The notes: a model not told the origin generated them from the sequence alone. Counted from the stretch's first letter, positions 19,689 to 29,131 are shown. The stretch: DNA of 64,000 bases from Nostoc indistinguendum CM1-VF10 (GCA_019359215.1 JAHHHS010000025.1:1-64000), one strand, 5' to 3'. A program made the numbers and translations.

Positions 19689-20056
19689 AAACGGTCATAT
19701 TGGGTATGCGTAATGCCAAATTTAGCCTGTCTTCATCTGAGAAAGCAGAGTCTAGTTTTGTGATTTTATTTTCCGAGTATTTCCGGAAGCGAAGGAAATT
19801 TTCAGTAATGGTAAGAGTTGAAGGATTGAGAATTCAAGACCACTCTTTCAAAAAAATGCAACTATTACTAGCTTTAGCCATAAATGTAAGAAATGAAATG
19901 GAAATATCGGGTGATTAAAAACACAATTAATTGCATTTTACATAGGCTAGTAGAATGATGTAAAACCAAACCAGCGAAAGAGTTATCAACTTTTTCACTC
20001 TATAAATACTTACCTCGCACAAGTTAGTAAGTGTACCTAAAAACCGAAATTAAAGC

Positions 20057-20884
20057 ATGAACTCCTCTTCATCATTAAGAGTCCGGGGAGATGTGAAATA
20101 TACAAGTAATCAACAGTCTCCTACTCCAAAAGTGGCTATGCTCAGATTTTTGAGGTTAGTTGCGGAGGATACAAACCTAGAATCGCAATTTAGCCAAGTT
20201 TGGGTTCTCCATGAGTTTCAACTAGGCGAGAAGACAATTATCTACAATTTAGATGGGAAAATTGAAGACAATAGAAATTTTTTGTATTCAGTTTGCCAGG
20301 GTCAGGTGCAGCTAATCGCGTCAAACGCAACTATTCAAGCAGAAGCCTCAACTCATCTGCTCTTGGAAGCGCTAGCAGTAAGGGCGAGTCTTAGTAAGCT
20401 GGACTCATATTATAACCCGTGGGTAGCTCATTGGCAAGTAATTCATTATTTACTTGTCTGGCGAGTTCAAGGCGATCGCATATTAAGTAATCCAGCCATA
20501 GGCAAGGACTGGCTTTCGCCTCCACAGTTTGAAGCTAGCAGGACACAGCATATACTATACCCTACTTTTAAACTTTACGGGAAACTTGAATGCCCCCAAA
20601 GGTGAGAAACTCTCCTTCAATCACTATTGGCAAACATTGTGGCATTACCAAAAATTACTCAGACAAATTATTCTTACTTCATTCGTTTGCACATTGATTA
20701 AGAATCCAGCAATTCTGATTTTGGACGAAGAGACTAGTGCCTTAAATATCGATTTGGCACGCAAATTTAAACAGAACTTAACCCAAATTAATCAAGCTCC
20801 TATTACCTTCATAATGTCGGCTATATCCTTGTTGCAAACAGAGGTATGCTCTTTAAGCAAGGCACTTATTAATAACTCACAGTA
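20057..20884 (+). pseudogene. hetC: Collapsed C39-peptidase ABC exporter gene, hetC remnant
   Basis: Two frames carry pieces of one gene. The first (20057-20605, 182 residues) resembles the N-terminal regulatory region of HetC-like exporters. The second is read from about 20590 to 20884: LSFNHYWQTLWHYQKLL is the lead into the first membrane helix of such exporters, then the sequence jumps to NPAILILDEETSALN, the Walker B/D-loop of the ATPase, followed by a degraded tail in which the switch His is lost. The C39 peptidase, most of the membrane domain, Walker A and signature motif are absent. hetC normally has about 1000 codons and lies just upstream of hetP, as here. The order and content support hetC; loss of function is certain from the missing motifs. 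Confidence 0.8.
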
Positions 20885-20885
20885 A

Positions 20886-21874
20886 TTGTTGGTTTATATT
20901 ACCATCTAGCCCAACTGCAACGGCATCTGTAATTTTACATATAAAAAATGTTAGATATTAATATCCCTATAAATTGCTGTTAAATAAAACTATCAACATT
21001 CTCTGCTATTTAGATTTTTATATATTAGTAAATTAACTTAATTTATACAGATTTAGACTTCTATATTTTTGTATCAGCATTCCGTTGTATGCGTTTTGCT
21101 GAACTCAGTTGATGATTATTAAAACCAGGTCTTACTACTAATAACTAATTAATTTTAAAATTTAGTAGATACTTGTAAGTTATTGATGATACTTATGAAA
21201 TATTCATGAGCATTTTATAGCGATTTTATTTAGATAGACTAAAGCTATAGCCTTTGTAAATAAAGGCATACAAAGATAAAAAATAACAATATTTTCTAAT
21301 TGAGAATATTTTTAAAATATTTCCAATTAGTATGAGCATTACCGTTTTATCAAACTTTTATATATTGCTATTTTTAGAAGTTGTTTTACCTCCTAGTTAA
21401 TGCTAATATTTTCTAGTGACTCAACAATAATAAAAGGTTTAAATTGATATTACGTGAGGGGTCTTACCCCTCATTAATTAGCAAAGGGGGTCAAAATTAA
21501 AAGTTGCACAATACGCATCTGCATATCGAAGTATATTCAGTAAATTTAGCTTAACAATCTGCTAAATCCGTAGATGACATTAACAGTAAAAAATAGTATA
21601 AATACCAATAGTGTTGTTAATGCTCAAAGATAAATATTTTTTCCACTACCTAAAAAAATATGCAAACTTCCCGGAAAATGCTTAATTTGGCAGTAGTAAT
21701 AAATATAACCAATTGAACAGATAAAGTTGTTTAATTAGGAATTAAAAACAGTCTATTAATTCTAAAATTTATTAAACAGCTACAAAAAGGCTAGTACAGT
21801 TTCTAAGCCTTAATTTAAACATGAACAATCGCAGAATATAACCTAGATTACTTCATCCCAGGTAAATAACAACT
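20886..21874. other. Long AT-rich hetP upstream region
   Basis: About 990 bases with no coding sequence. A long leader upstream of hetP is also seen in Anabaena. It contains the HetR-type operator at 21454-21475. A CCCGGA at about 21670-21675, one base from the TCCGGA motif of some differentiation promoters, is noted without weight. Confidence 0.6.
21454..21475. promoter_or_regulatory. HetR-binding palindrome upstream of hetP
   Basis: The core GAGGGGTCTTACCCCTC (21456-21472) is a 7-base inverted repeat around CTT. It matches, with one change at the centre, the GAGGGGTCTAACCCCTC operator reported for HetR at the Anabaena PCC 7120 hetP promoter, including flanking GT and ATT. It lies 400 bases before the hetP ATG. 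I infer that HetR controls hetP here. Confidence 0.88.
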
Positions 21875-22348
21875 ATGATGAATCAAGACATTGCAGGTAT
21901 TAGTAGTAACTTAGATAAGACAGTTAAGGCTCAACAATTTGACAAAGTAGTTGAGGCAATTCTTGCTGGTAAATATTCCTGGGCATGTGTTTTAATGCTA
22001 CGATTTGCTGGCTACAATCCTCTCCATTACATTCCATATCGCACCTACAATCGATTGCTAAAAGAAAACTCTAAAGCCACTAGGGTAAATCAACAGCAAA
22101 GTGAAAACATAAAAATGCTTCAACATACTAATGATGCAATATCTGATAGTAATGGCTCATCCAGTTGCTTAACAAAAATCAAAGATAGAGCTTATCTGGA
22201 AGTAGTCGGAAAGCAAAAAAATGAAATTCGTGGTGGTAGTTTAGATCAAAGATTAGCGCATCAAATTAACGAGCATCAATCAATAAAATCGCAAATAAAA
22301 CCAGAAAGCACTCAAGATATTTCATTAAAAAGTTGTGGATTCAATTAA
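21875..22348 (+). CDS. hetP: Heterocyst differentiation protein HetP
   Basis: The product has 157 residues, close to the 159 of Anabaena HetP. The hallmark N-terminal core is intact: [20 protein letters not shown] followed by [21 protein letters not shown] (about residues 26-67). The C-terminal part contains [17 protein letters not shown] and [11 protein letters not shown]. HetP promotes commitment to heterocyst formation downstream of HetR. The ATG at 21875 is followed by another at 21878; AGG lies upstream at 21859-21861. It is preceded by a HetR operator and by the hetC remnant, and followed by a terminator-like hairpin. Confidence 0.93.
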   Translation: MMNQDIAGISSNLDKTVKAQQFDKVVEAILAGKYSWACVLMLRFAGYNPLHYIPYRTYNRLLKENSKATRVNQQQSENIKMLQHTNDAISDSNGSSSCLTKIKDRAYLEVVGKQKNEIRGGSLDQRLAHQINEHQSIKSQIKPESTQDISLKSCGFN

Positions 22349-22401
22349 AAAGTACTTAGAATCAATAGGTTCTACCCTAGATTTGATTGAGTCTCTGAGA
22401 G

Positions 22402-22441
22402 CCTGCTATGCTAATTCAAAATTGTTAGCACGGCAGGTTTT
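22402..22441 (+). terminator. Probable hetP terminator
   Basis: CCTGCTATGCTAA pairs with TTAGCACGGCAGG (two mismatches) and is followed by TTTT. It lies about 55 bases after the hetP stop. Confidence 0.6.
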
Positions 22442-23035
22442 CTATAACAATGATGAATTTGATATTGTTTAAAAAAATCTGCCAAAATGGCAAATATATA
22501 CTGATGAGATTGGTAAACTAATAAAAAGTACAGTACAACTTCAACCAAAATAGAGGTGATTGGCGGCAAGCAAGTTAATTTTAAATAATAAAATCAATGA
22601 TTAGTTCTCACTATGGAAGAAATAAAACTGATTACAAAAGTAGTCAGCATTTCATGGAGTAAATAACTCCTACACCAAGTACACCAAGACTGATGATTCA
22701 ACCGTTGCTATCGGTGGTTATATTTTCGAGAGAGTCTGAGCAAAGAAAATTTGGAGCGGTAGCTTCTCCCAATCCTAACTTTATACAGCTTTCACCGACT
22801 GCAGACGGTGCGAGTAATGCTTATAAAACTTTCTACACTTTGATTGGTGTTGCTTTAGTTAATAAAGCAAACGCTTAACACCAATACCAAGAACGGAAAT
22901 AGAAAAGTTACGGTTAAATCCCTGTCGTGGCTAGTAGAACTAGTAGCTCATACGCTTCTCTTTCGACTATTGTAATCCTAGTCCTCCCAACCTGGATTAT
23001 CTCTGTTTTCTAAATTTTCAATTTATATAGTAAGT
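22442..23035 (+). other. Unassigned spacer ending in an orphan terminator
   Basis: No convincing gene. A 61-codon open frame at 22693-22878 lacks recognisable features. The region is followed by a good plus-strand terminator at 23036-23072 that belongs to no evident gene, so an unannotated short transcript is possible. Confidence 0.4.
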
Positions 23036-23072
23036 ACTGGAAGTTCAAAACTTGAATAGCTTCCAGTTTTTT
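23036..23072 (+). terminator. Rho-independent terminator, plus strand
   Basis: ACTGGAAG (23036-23043) pairs with CTTCCAGT (23060-23067), followed by a run of T. No clear plus-strand gene lies directly before it. Confidence 0.7.
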
Positions 23073-23088
23073 ATTTCTAAATAAAAAT

Positions 23089-23111
23089 AAGGTGGGCAAT
23101 TTGCCCACCTT
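23089..23111 (-). terminator. rpe terminator
   Basis: Perfect 11-base arms AAGGTGGGCAA/TTGCCCACCTT around one base. On the minus strand it follows the rpe stop and is succeeded by TTATTTTTA. The opposite strand also has a T-run, so it may work both ways. Confidence 0.75.
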
Positions 23112-23145
23112 ACTTTTTGTGGAGTATAGTTAATCCAAAAATGAA

Positions 23146-23853
23146 TTAAACCTTGGCTAATTCTGGGGTAGGACGCTTGCTGTTACGAATTGCTGTAATA
23201 GCCTCAGCATAATCCTTAGCATTAAATACAGCTGAACCGGCGACAACTGCATTAGCTCCCGCTTCCAAAACTTGCCAGGTATTATTTGCCTTCAGTCCTC
23301 CATCCACTTCAATCCAAGGGTCAAGACCGCGTTCATCACACATTTGACGCAGCTTGCGGATTTTGGGTAATACACCAGGGATAAAGCTTTGACCACCAAA
23401 ACCAGGGTTAACGCTCATAATTAGTACTAAATCGCACAAATCTAGAACGTATTCAATTAGCTCTAAAGGGGTACCAGGATTAAGTACAACTCCAGCTTTC
23501 TTACCAAGCTCTTTAATTTGCCCTAAGGTACGGTGTAGGTGTGGGGAAGCATTATGCTCGCAGTGTACGGAGATAATATCAGCACCCGCCTTAGCAAATC
23601 CCTCTACATATTTTTCTGGTTCCACAATCATCAAGTGGACATCCAGTGGTTTGGTTGTAACCGGACGAATCGCCTCCACAATCAGAGGGCCTATCGTAAT
23701 ATTAGGTACAAAACGACCGTCCATGACATCAACATGAATCCAATCCGCTCCAGCCGCGTCTACGGCGCGAATTTCGTCACCCAGACGACTAAAATCGGCC
23801 GATAGGATAGATGGAGAAATTACAATGGGCTTTTGAGATAGGTTTTGGGTCAT
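23146..23853 (-). CDS. rpe: Ribulose-phosphate 3-epimerase
   Basis: The 235-residue product interconverts ribulose 5-phosphate and xylulose 5-phosphate in the Calvin and pentose phosphate cycles. The TIM-barrel motifs are present: SPSILSADF at the N-terminus, [38 protein letters not shown] and EVDGGL, including the metal-binding His and Asp residues. The frame is open further upstream, but I chose the ATG at 23853 (MTQNLSQ) because it gives the usual family length and the extra 19 residues are not family-like. A strong terminator follows. Confidence 0.95.
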   Translation of the reverse strand: MTQNLSQKPIVISPSILSADFSRLGDEIRAVDAAGADWIHVDVMDGRFVPNITIGPLIVEAIRPVTTKPLDVHLMIVEPEKYVEGFAKAGADIISVHCEHNASPHLHRTLGQIKELGKKAGVVLNPGTPLELIEYVLDLCDLVLIMSVNPGFGGQSFIPGVLPKIRKLRQMCDERGLDPWIEVDGGLKANNTWQVLEAGANAVVAGSAVFNAKDYAEAITAIRNSKRPTPELAKV

Positions 23854-23959
23854 GGCTAGTGGGTTTTTAAGCGTCCTCGTCTGTACGCATTGTAACAAAA
23901 CATTGAGCAAGACTTATAACTTTGATCCCGGCTTTTTTGAAAGATAGAGAATAAGGTAC

Positions 23960-23975
23960 AGGTTACCTGTAACCT
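23960..23975. promoter_or_regulatory. Palindrome between rpe and the subtilase gene
   Basis: AGGTTAC and GTAACCT around CT, in the divergent gap. It could be an operator for either gene; no known regulator is assigned. Confidence 0.3.
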
Positions 23976-23993
23976 CTCCTCTAATCTCATCAC

Positions 23994-24020
23994 CAATGAC
24001 AAATGACCAATGACAAATGA
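23994..24020. repeat. Heptanucleotide tandem repeat embedding a start codon
   Basis: Four 7-base units of the CAATGAC/AAATGAC type place ATG at 23996, 24003, 24010 and 24017. The last is the subtilase start. This belongs to the same repeat class as those in the nitrate operon spacers. Confidence 0.8.
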
Positions 24021-25612
24021 CTAAAAAACTAACCTGGATAATTTGGGGATTAAGTGCTTCTTGTCTGAGTGCGCCGGTAATTGCTTTAGCTTTAGAATCG
24101 GCTCTGGGAACTAACGGCATTGATGCTCTAAAGCTACATCAATCTCCTTATAATTTAATCGGTCGTAAGATTGCTATTGGTCAAGTGGAAATTGGCCGAC
24201 CGGGAATGTTTGGGTGGGATAAGGCGGTGTCTAAAAATCGCGCCATATCTTTAGCGGGAGTATTCTTACGCAATGGACCAGCTAAATCTAATAGCGGTGT
24301 TGACTCCCACGCCTACAATGTTGCTGGTGTGATGGTAAGTCGAGACAAAGCTTTGCCGGGAATTGCTCCGGGAGCGCGACTGTATTCGTCTGCGGTGGGT
24401 TCAACTAAAAACATGGGTCAACCAGAAGAGTGTTTATCAGCCCAGCATATAGCGCTACAAAATAGTGGCGATGTCCGTGCTATTAACTTTAGCTTTGGTG
24501 AACCTCTAAGCCGCGATCCTAGACCAGAGGCTACTTTAGACGGCAATGCTTTACTAACTTTATGTATTGACTGGTCTAGCCGCGTTCATGATGTTTTGTA
24601 TGCGATCGCAGGCAACCAGGGTAAGGGTGGTATTCCCATTCCTACAGATAATTTTAACGCAATGAACGTGGCCTTTTCATCCCGCAGAGGGAGAGTTTTT
24701 AACAAAGTAGATGTGGCTAATCTGGCTGATGCTAATCAAGGAGCAACCAGACGGTTAGCTGGTAAGGAATTTAATATTGATGGGCGTCCCGCTATCAGTT
24801 TAGTTGCTCCTGGGAATAATATTCCCCTGATCAATCCAGATGGCAAATTGAACAAGGTTACAGGTACAAGTTTTGCAGCGCCTCAAGTTACGGCTACTGT
24901 TGCTCTGTTGCAAGAACTCGCTGACAGACAGATGCGGACAAAACAACCCCACTGGAGCATCGATTCTCGGCGTCATCAAGTAATGAAAGCTGTATTGCTG
25001 AATTCAGGAGACAAAATCCTAGATAGTGGCGATGGCTTACGCTTGGGAATGACCCGAACCCTAATTGATAAACAAAATCAAAACTGGCTAGATTCTGATG
25101 CTTATAAAGATCCAAAGATTCCCTTAGATGCCCAAATGGGAGCGGGTCATTTAAATGTATTTCGTGCTTATCAGCAATTTAGTGCCGGTCAATGGCAGCC
25201 ATCAGCTGCGGTGCCAGCTATTGGTTGGGATTATCGCACAGTAAATCTTGGAGCTTCTGTTGACTATATATTGGCAAAACCGTTAAAGCAGGGAAGTTTT
25301 GTTGCTGTTACCCTGAGTTGGGATCGATTGGTAGAACTCAACGATAAAAATAAAAACCAGCAATATGATGTGGGTGAAAATTTTCGCGATCGCGGTTTAA
25401 ATAATCTCGACCTTTACTTAGTAAAAGCCGATGCTCAAAATTCAGATACTGGTGCTGTTTGCTCCTCAATCAGCCAAATTGATAGTGTAGAACATATTTT
25501 TTGCCCCGTTGCTGCTGCTGGCAATTACAAAATCCGCGTCCAGTTTCGTCAAAAGTTCAATGAAGCGACTCAACCCTATAGTTTAGCTTGGTGGAGTGTA
25601 CCTATCAATTGA
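24017..25612 (+). CDS. Exported subtilisin-like (S8) serine peptidase
   Basis: The product has 531 residues. An N-terminal signal peptide (KK then a hydrophobic core to about residue 25) indicates export. S8 landmarks are the catalytic Ser in GTSFAAPQV, a His in SHAYNVAGV at the HGTHVAG position, and the oxyanion Asn in AGNQGKGG. The strand where the catalytic Asp is expected (IAIGQVEIG) has Glu instead of the usual D-T/S-G, so activity is uncertain. The C-terminal ~130 residues form a separate beta-rich domain. The start ATG sits inside a heptad repeat and has no strong ribosome site. A serpin gene lies 426 bases downstream on the same strand. Confidence 0.8.
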   Translation: MTKKLTWIIWGLSASCLSAPVIALALESALGTNGIDALKLHQSPYNLIGRKIAIGQVEIGRPGMFGWDKAVSKNRAISLAGVFLRNGPAKSNSGVDSHAYNVAGVMVSRDKALPGIAPGARLYSSAVGSTKNMGQPEECLSAQHIALQNSGDVRAINFSFGEPLSRDPRPEATLDGNALLTLCIDWSSRVHDVLYAIAGNQGKGGIPIPTDNFNAMNVAFSSRRGRVFNKVDVANLADANQGATRRLAGKEFNIDGRPAISLVAPGNNIPLINPDGKLNKVTGTSFAAPQVTATVALLQELADRQMRTKQPHWSIDSRRHQVMKAVLLNSGDKILDSGDGLRLGMTRTLIDKQNQNWLDSDAYKDPKIPLDAQMGAGHLNVFRAYQQFSAGQWQPSAAVPAIGWDYRTVNLGASVDYILAKPLKQGSFVAVTLSWDRLVELNDKNKNQQYDVGENFRDRGLNNLDLYLVKADAQNSDTGAVCSSISQIDSVEHIFCPVAAAGNYKIRVQFRQKFNEATQPYSLAWWSVPIN

Positions 25613-26038
25613 AAGATGGATGCACAACTTTGTCAACTTACAGCGTTTTCATCTATTTGAACAACGCTATCCTATCGGGGCGCAAGCCGTGCTTCCTTAG
25701 AAAAATTTCGTATTTCGTGAATTGAGAAACATAATTTCATCTTTAAAAATCAAGAACGGTGGTTCTTTTGTGATTAGGTAGTTTAGAATACTTTTATTGA
25801 AAAATATAAAAATTCCTGCAAATCGGGATTTTTCATAATTCGCCTGCATAACCGCCTCAATTAGGAATTAGCAGCCTTAATAAGTTGTGTTTAATTCCTC
25901 CGAACTATTAACTTGCTGTTACAAAAACTGTAACAGTCCCATTTTTCTATTGAAGCAAATGCAATAGTTAATCATTGACACAGTTTCTGCGTCAACCATG
26001 AGCACAGATCGGGAATCTTTGGCAAGTGAGGTAGCAGA
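25613..26038. other. Spacer between subtilase and serpin genes
   Basis: It contains a small hairpin (AAGAAC at 25752-25757 and GTTCTT at 25762-25767, then TT) that could end subtilase transcription. Otherwise no gene is seen; the serpin promoter should lie in the last 150 bases. Confidence 0.45.
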
Positions 26039-27370
26039 ATGAATCGACAAAAATTTAGTGATGCAAAAGAAAATTTTCTGCAAAGACGTTACGGTGTTAG
26101 TCTGGGCAGACGTTATGCTCTAGCAGCTGCAAGTGTTGTTCTATTCAGCGTATTAGGATGTTCTCAAGTCGAGAGTAACAGAAGTGCCCTCGCCCAATCT
26201 AGTTTGCCTCAATCAGAAACTCCATTGCAAAAAAAAACAGTCAACTCTGATACAAGAATAGTTGAGTCTAGCAATAAGTTTGGCTTCAAACTATTTTCAG
26301 AAGTTCTGAAAGATGATAAAGGTGAGAAAAATGTTTTTATCTCACCTTCGAGCGTCGCGATCGCTCTTGCTATGACCTACAACGGCGCTAGCGGCTCGAC
26401 TCAACAAGCAATGGCAAAAACCCTAGAATTACAGGGGATGACTCTACCAGAAATCAACTCTTCTTACGCGGCGGCATTGAAGCAGCTTTTAGACACTCAG
26501 GATGCGAAAGTGCAACTGAGCATTGCTAACTCACTTTGGGCAAATCAAGATGTTAGCTTTGCCCCAGACTTCCTCAAGAGAACCCAGGATTTCTATCGAG
26601 CTAAGGTCAGCAATTTAAACTTTAAAGATGCCGCCGCATCTACTATTATCAATAATTGGGTAGAAGAAAATACTAAGGGCAAAATTACTAAAATAGTTGA
26701 AACAATTCAACCCAATCAAGTGTTGTTTTTAATTAATGCCATATATTTTAAAGGTAATTGGAGTAACGAGTTTGATAAAAGTCAAACCGCTCAATCCCCT
26801 TTTTACATCACATTTGGCAGACGAAAACAACACCCGATGATGTCGCAGGAAGGTAACTATAGATACTATGAAAGCGAACAATTTCAGGCAGTTAGTTTAC
26901 CTTACGGCAAAGATGGGAAAGTTAGTTTTTATATCTTCCTACCCAAACAAAACTCTAACCTCAAAGCTTTCTATCAAGACTTGAATATTGAGAATTGGGA
27001 AAAATGGATGACTCAGTTCAATGAACAAAAAGGGTTTATTCGCCTACCCCGCTTCAAAACAGATTACGATGTTACCCTAAATGATGCTTTGAAAACTTTA
27101 GGCATGGAAGAAGCTTTTAGCAGCAAAGCCAATTTTTCCGGCATGGGTAAGAATTTTGCCATTAGCCAAGTTAAGCATAAAACTTTTGTCGAAGTGAATG
27201 AAGAAGGAACCGAAGCGGCTGCGGCTACTTCAGTGGGAATAGTAACAACATCTTTGAGAGAAGAACCAGAACCATTCCGAATGATTGTTGATCGTCCCTT
27301 CTTCTGTGCTATAAGGGATAATCAAACGGGAAACATTTTGTTTATGGGTTCCATCATTGAGCCACAGTAA
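26039..27370 (+). CDS. Serpin (I4 protease inhibitor), lipoprotein-like
   Basis: The product has 443 residues. The N-terminus has a hydrophobic segment ending VLGCSQ, a plausible lipobox (Cys near residue 41), so the inhibitor is probably lipid-anchored outside the cytoplasm. The serpin body starts near residue 75 with NVFISPSSVAIALAMTYNGA. The reactive-loop hinge VNEEGTEAAAATSVGI is of the inhibitory type (small residues after EEGT), and the shutter and C-terminal RPFFCAIRD...ILFMG motifs are intact. By the usual numbering P1 falls near Thr/Ser in VTTSLR, suggesting inhibition of elastase-like or subtilisin-like enzymes. An exported subtilase is encoded just upstream. Confidence 0.9.
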   Translation: MNRQKFSDAKENFLQRRYGVSLGRRYALAAASVVLFSVLGCSQVESNRSALAQSSLPQSETPLQKKTVNSDTRIVESSNKFGFKLFSEVLKDDKGEKNVFISPSSVAIALAMTYNGASGSTQQAMAKTLELQGMTLPEINSSYAAALKQLLDTQDAKVQLSIANSLWANQDVSFAPDFLKRTQDFYRAKVSNLNFKDAAASTIINNWVEENTKGKITKIVETIQPNQVLFLINAIYFKGNWSNEFDKSQTAQSPFYITFGRRKQHPMMSQEGNYRYYESEQFQAVSLPYGKDGKVSFYIFLPKQNSNLKAFYQDLNIENWEKWMTQFNEQKGFIRLPRFKTDYDVTLNDALKTLGMEEAFSSKANFSGMGKNFAISQVKHKTFVEVNEEGTEAAAATSVGIVTTSLREEPEPFRMIVDRPFFCAIRDNQTGNILFMGSIIEPQ

Positions 27371-27399
27371 AAAATCCAAAATGAAGAAATTTGGATTTT
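27371..27399. terminator. Bidirectional terminator
   Basis: AAAATCCAAA and TTTGGATTTT arms lie between two convergent genes, with A/T runs on both sides. Confidence 0.65.
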
Positions 27400-27423
27400 G
27401 AATTTTGAATTTAGAATTGAATT

Positions 27424-28599
27424 TTAGGGTAATGTTGGTTCAGAAATACTCAGAGTATTTTTGGTGTCAGCTTTCGGGGGTTCTTTTGCTGCAACAGATG
27501 CATTTATTTCCCCAGTGGCGCTGTCGTCTGTTTCGCTGGTTAGCGCTCCCGGGCGTAGGGCGCTTAAAGCGGTCTTAATTACAACAGCTGTAGGTACTGC
27601 CACAATTACACCCAACAGCCCGCCAACTCTGGCCCCTGTTAAGACTGAGATTAAAATCCAAACAGGATTTAAACCAGTAAAGCTGCCTAAAATTCGGGGG
27701 GCAATTAAGTTTTCCAGAATTTGCTGTACAATTACTGCTGCTATCAAAACTCTCACACCCATTGAGAAATCTTGCAACGCTACCAATAATGTAGTCAAGG
27801 CGATGCCTACTGAACCACCAAAGGGGATGAGAGCCATCAAACCAATAGTTAGACCGAATAATAGACCAAATGGCACCTTCAGCCATAAAAAGGTAGGAAT
27901 CAGGGCTGATGCCATGCAAGTTGATAAAATCAACTGGGTGATGAAGAAATTTTGAAAGCTTAGGCGGACTGTTTTCGAGAAAGGATCGCGAAATTTAGTA
28001 GGTAGCCATCCCACTAAACTTTGCCAGAGTTCACCCCCATGCTGTAAAAGGTAGAAAGTCAAAACCATCGTTAAGAGAATATCTAGCAGACTAGTAACTG
28101 TAACTACCGCTAGATTTAAAACTTGTCCAGCGATCGCTTGCAATTGTCCTTTGACGCGATCGTTGATTTGCACTACCAGAGCATCGAGGTTAATCGGTAA
28201 GCCAAAAGTCTCAGCTTTTTCGTTTAACATCATTAACTGAGAGCGTCCAGAGTCGATTAACTCTGGCAAACGAACCACCAGTTGTTGAGCTTGGGTAAGG
28301 GCCAGTGGAAAAAGTGTCACACCCAACGCTAATAAAATCGATAAAGCCAAGAGAAATACTAAAATAGCGACTTGCTCTCGCCTAGCACCATGATGCTCCA
28401 TCCAACTCACCGGGTAGTTGAGCAGAAATGCTAAGACTGAGGCTCCGACTAAAATGACTATGAGAGAATGGAAATAATCAAAAAATACTGAAAGTGCCCA
28501 ACCATTAAGAACTAGTAGCGGCAGGAATAACGCGATCGCCCCGATTCGCGCTATTGGTGTGAATGTTTGCCACCAGTCGAGTAGCTTGCGTGTCTGCAT
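27424..28599 (-). CDS. AI-2E family transporter (UPF0118/PerM-like)
   Basis: The product has 391 residues with about eight transmembrane helices: two near residues 17-60, one near 72-97, a long soluble loop (100-150), then helices between 155 and 345. The segment LFGLTIGLMALIPFGGSVGIAL and the later PRILGSFTGLNPVWILISVLTGARVGG are typical of the family. Members have been linked to autoinducer-2 export or ion/proton antiport; the role here is open. The C-terminal tail is polar. It converges with the serpin gene. Confidence 0.88.
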   Translation of the reverse strand: MQTRKLLDWWQTFTPIARIGAIALFLPLLVLNGWALSVFFDYFHSLIVILVGASVLAFLLNYPVSWMEHHGARREQVAILVFLLALSILLALGVTLFPLALTQAQQLVVRLPELIDSGRSQLMMLNEKAETFGLPINLDALVVQINDRVKGQLQAIAGQVLNLAVVTVTSLLDILLTMVLTFYLLQHGGELWQSLVGWLPTKFRDPFSKTVRLSFQNFFITQLILSTCMASALIPTFLWLKVPFGLLFGLTIGLMALIPFGGSVGIALTTLLVALQDFSMGVRVLIAAVIVQQILENLIAPRILGSFTGLNPVWILISVLTGARVGGLLGVIVAVPTAVVIKTALSALRPGALTSETDDSATGEINASVAAKEPPKADTKNTLSISEPTLP

Positions 28600-28663
28600 T
28601 TTGAGCTGATTGCGGGATACAACTAAATGAAATCTTTCTTTACAGTTTATTATCTCTAACTAT

Positions 28664-29131
28664 ATGAGTCTTATTCATCCTTCTAGTTTAGGAGTTAGAC
28701 TAACCCCAATGGAAAATTTTGAACAAAAAGAGACTGGAGAAGCACGGGAGCAAGGAGAGCAAGGGGAGAATAATAATGCTCCATACCCAATCCCCAAAAC
28801 ACAGTTACTTTTATATTTAATTCCGATCATCGGCTTTTTCCCCTCCTTGTGGACTCTCTATCGGGGCCAGGGGAGTCGCGAACAACTTGCTATTAGCCGT
28901 CTATCTATTACTTTGGCAGTTACTTGGCTGTTGGGATATTTATTATTAGCTACCGGAGCAGCAACTTCAGATTTTTTTTCGCTACGTCTATTTATCCTGA
29001 ATAGCTTTCTCACGTCGGGTTACTTTTTAGTAAGTGTTTGGTTGATTTTGCGCCTGATGCAGGGCAAATCTGGGCGTTTACCAGGGTTTACTAATTTAGC
29101 AGAACGAGTGTTCGGCAAGTACTTATCTTAA
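28664..29131 (+). CDS. Membrane protein of unknown function upstream of an LCP protein
   Basis: The product has 155 residues, with an acidic repeat-like N-terminus (GEAREQGEQGE) encoded by a purine-rich dispersed repeat, then three hydrophobic helices (about residues 46-62, 83-100, 110-132) and a basic tail. The start could also be the internal Met at residue 16. It lies upstream of the LytR-CpsA-Psr gene on the same strand with a gap of 274 bases, so a joint role in the envelope is possible but not shown. Confidence 0.6.
   Translation: MSLIHPSSLGVRLTPMENFEQKETGEAREQGEQGENNNAPYPIPKTQLLLYLIPIIGFFPSLWTLYRGQGSREQLAISRLSITLAVTWLLGYLLLATGAATSDFFSLRLFILNSFLTSGYFLVSVWLILRLMQGKSGRLPGFTNLAERVFGKYLS

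Noticed and set aside
19619..19918. 99-codon open frame after the GH116 gene
   Set aside because: It crosses a dispersed palindrome and has no recognisable feature or ribosome site.
19950..19963. GTAN8TAA, a near-match to the NtcA box before the hetC remnant
   Set aside because: The last base differs from the consensus and no TAN3T lies at the 22-23 base spacing. hetC in Anabaena is NtcA-controlled, so this could be an eroded site, but the evidence is too weak.
21161..21176. GTAN8TAA in the hetP upstream region
   Set aside because: Imperfect box and no correctly spaced -10 element.
22693..22878. 61-codon open frame after hetP
   Set aside because: No family resemblance and no clear ribosome site; kept only as possible transcript region.
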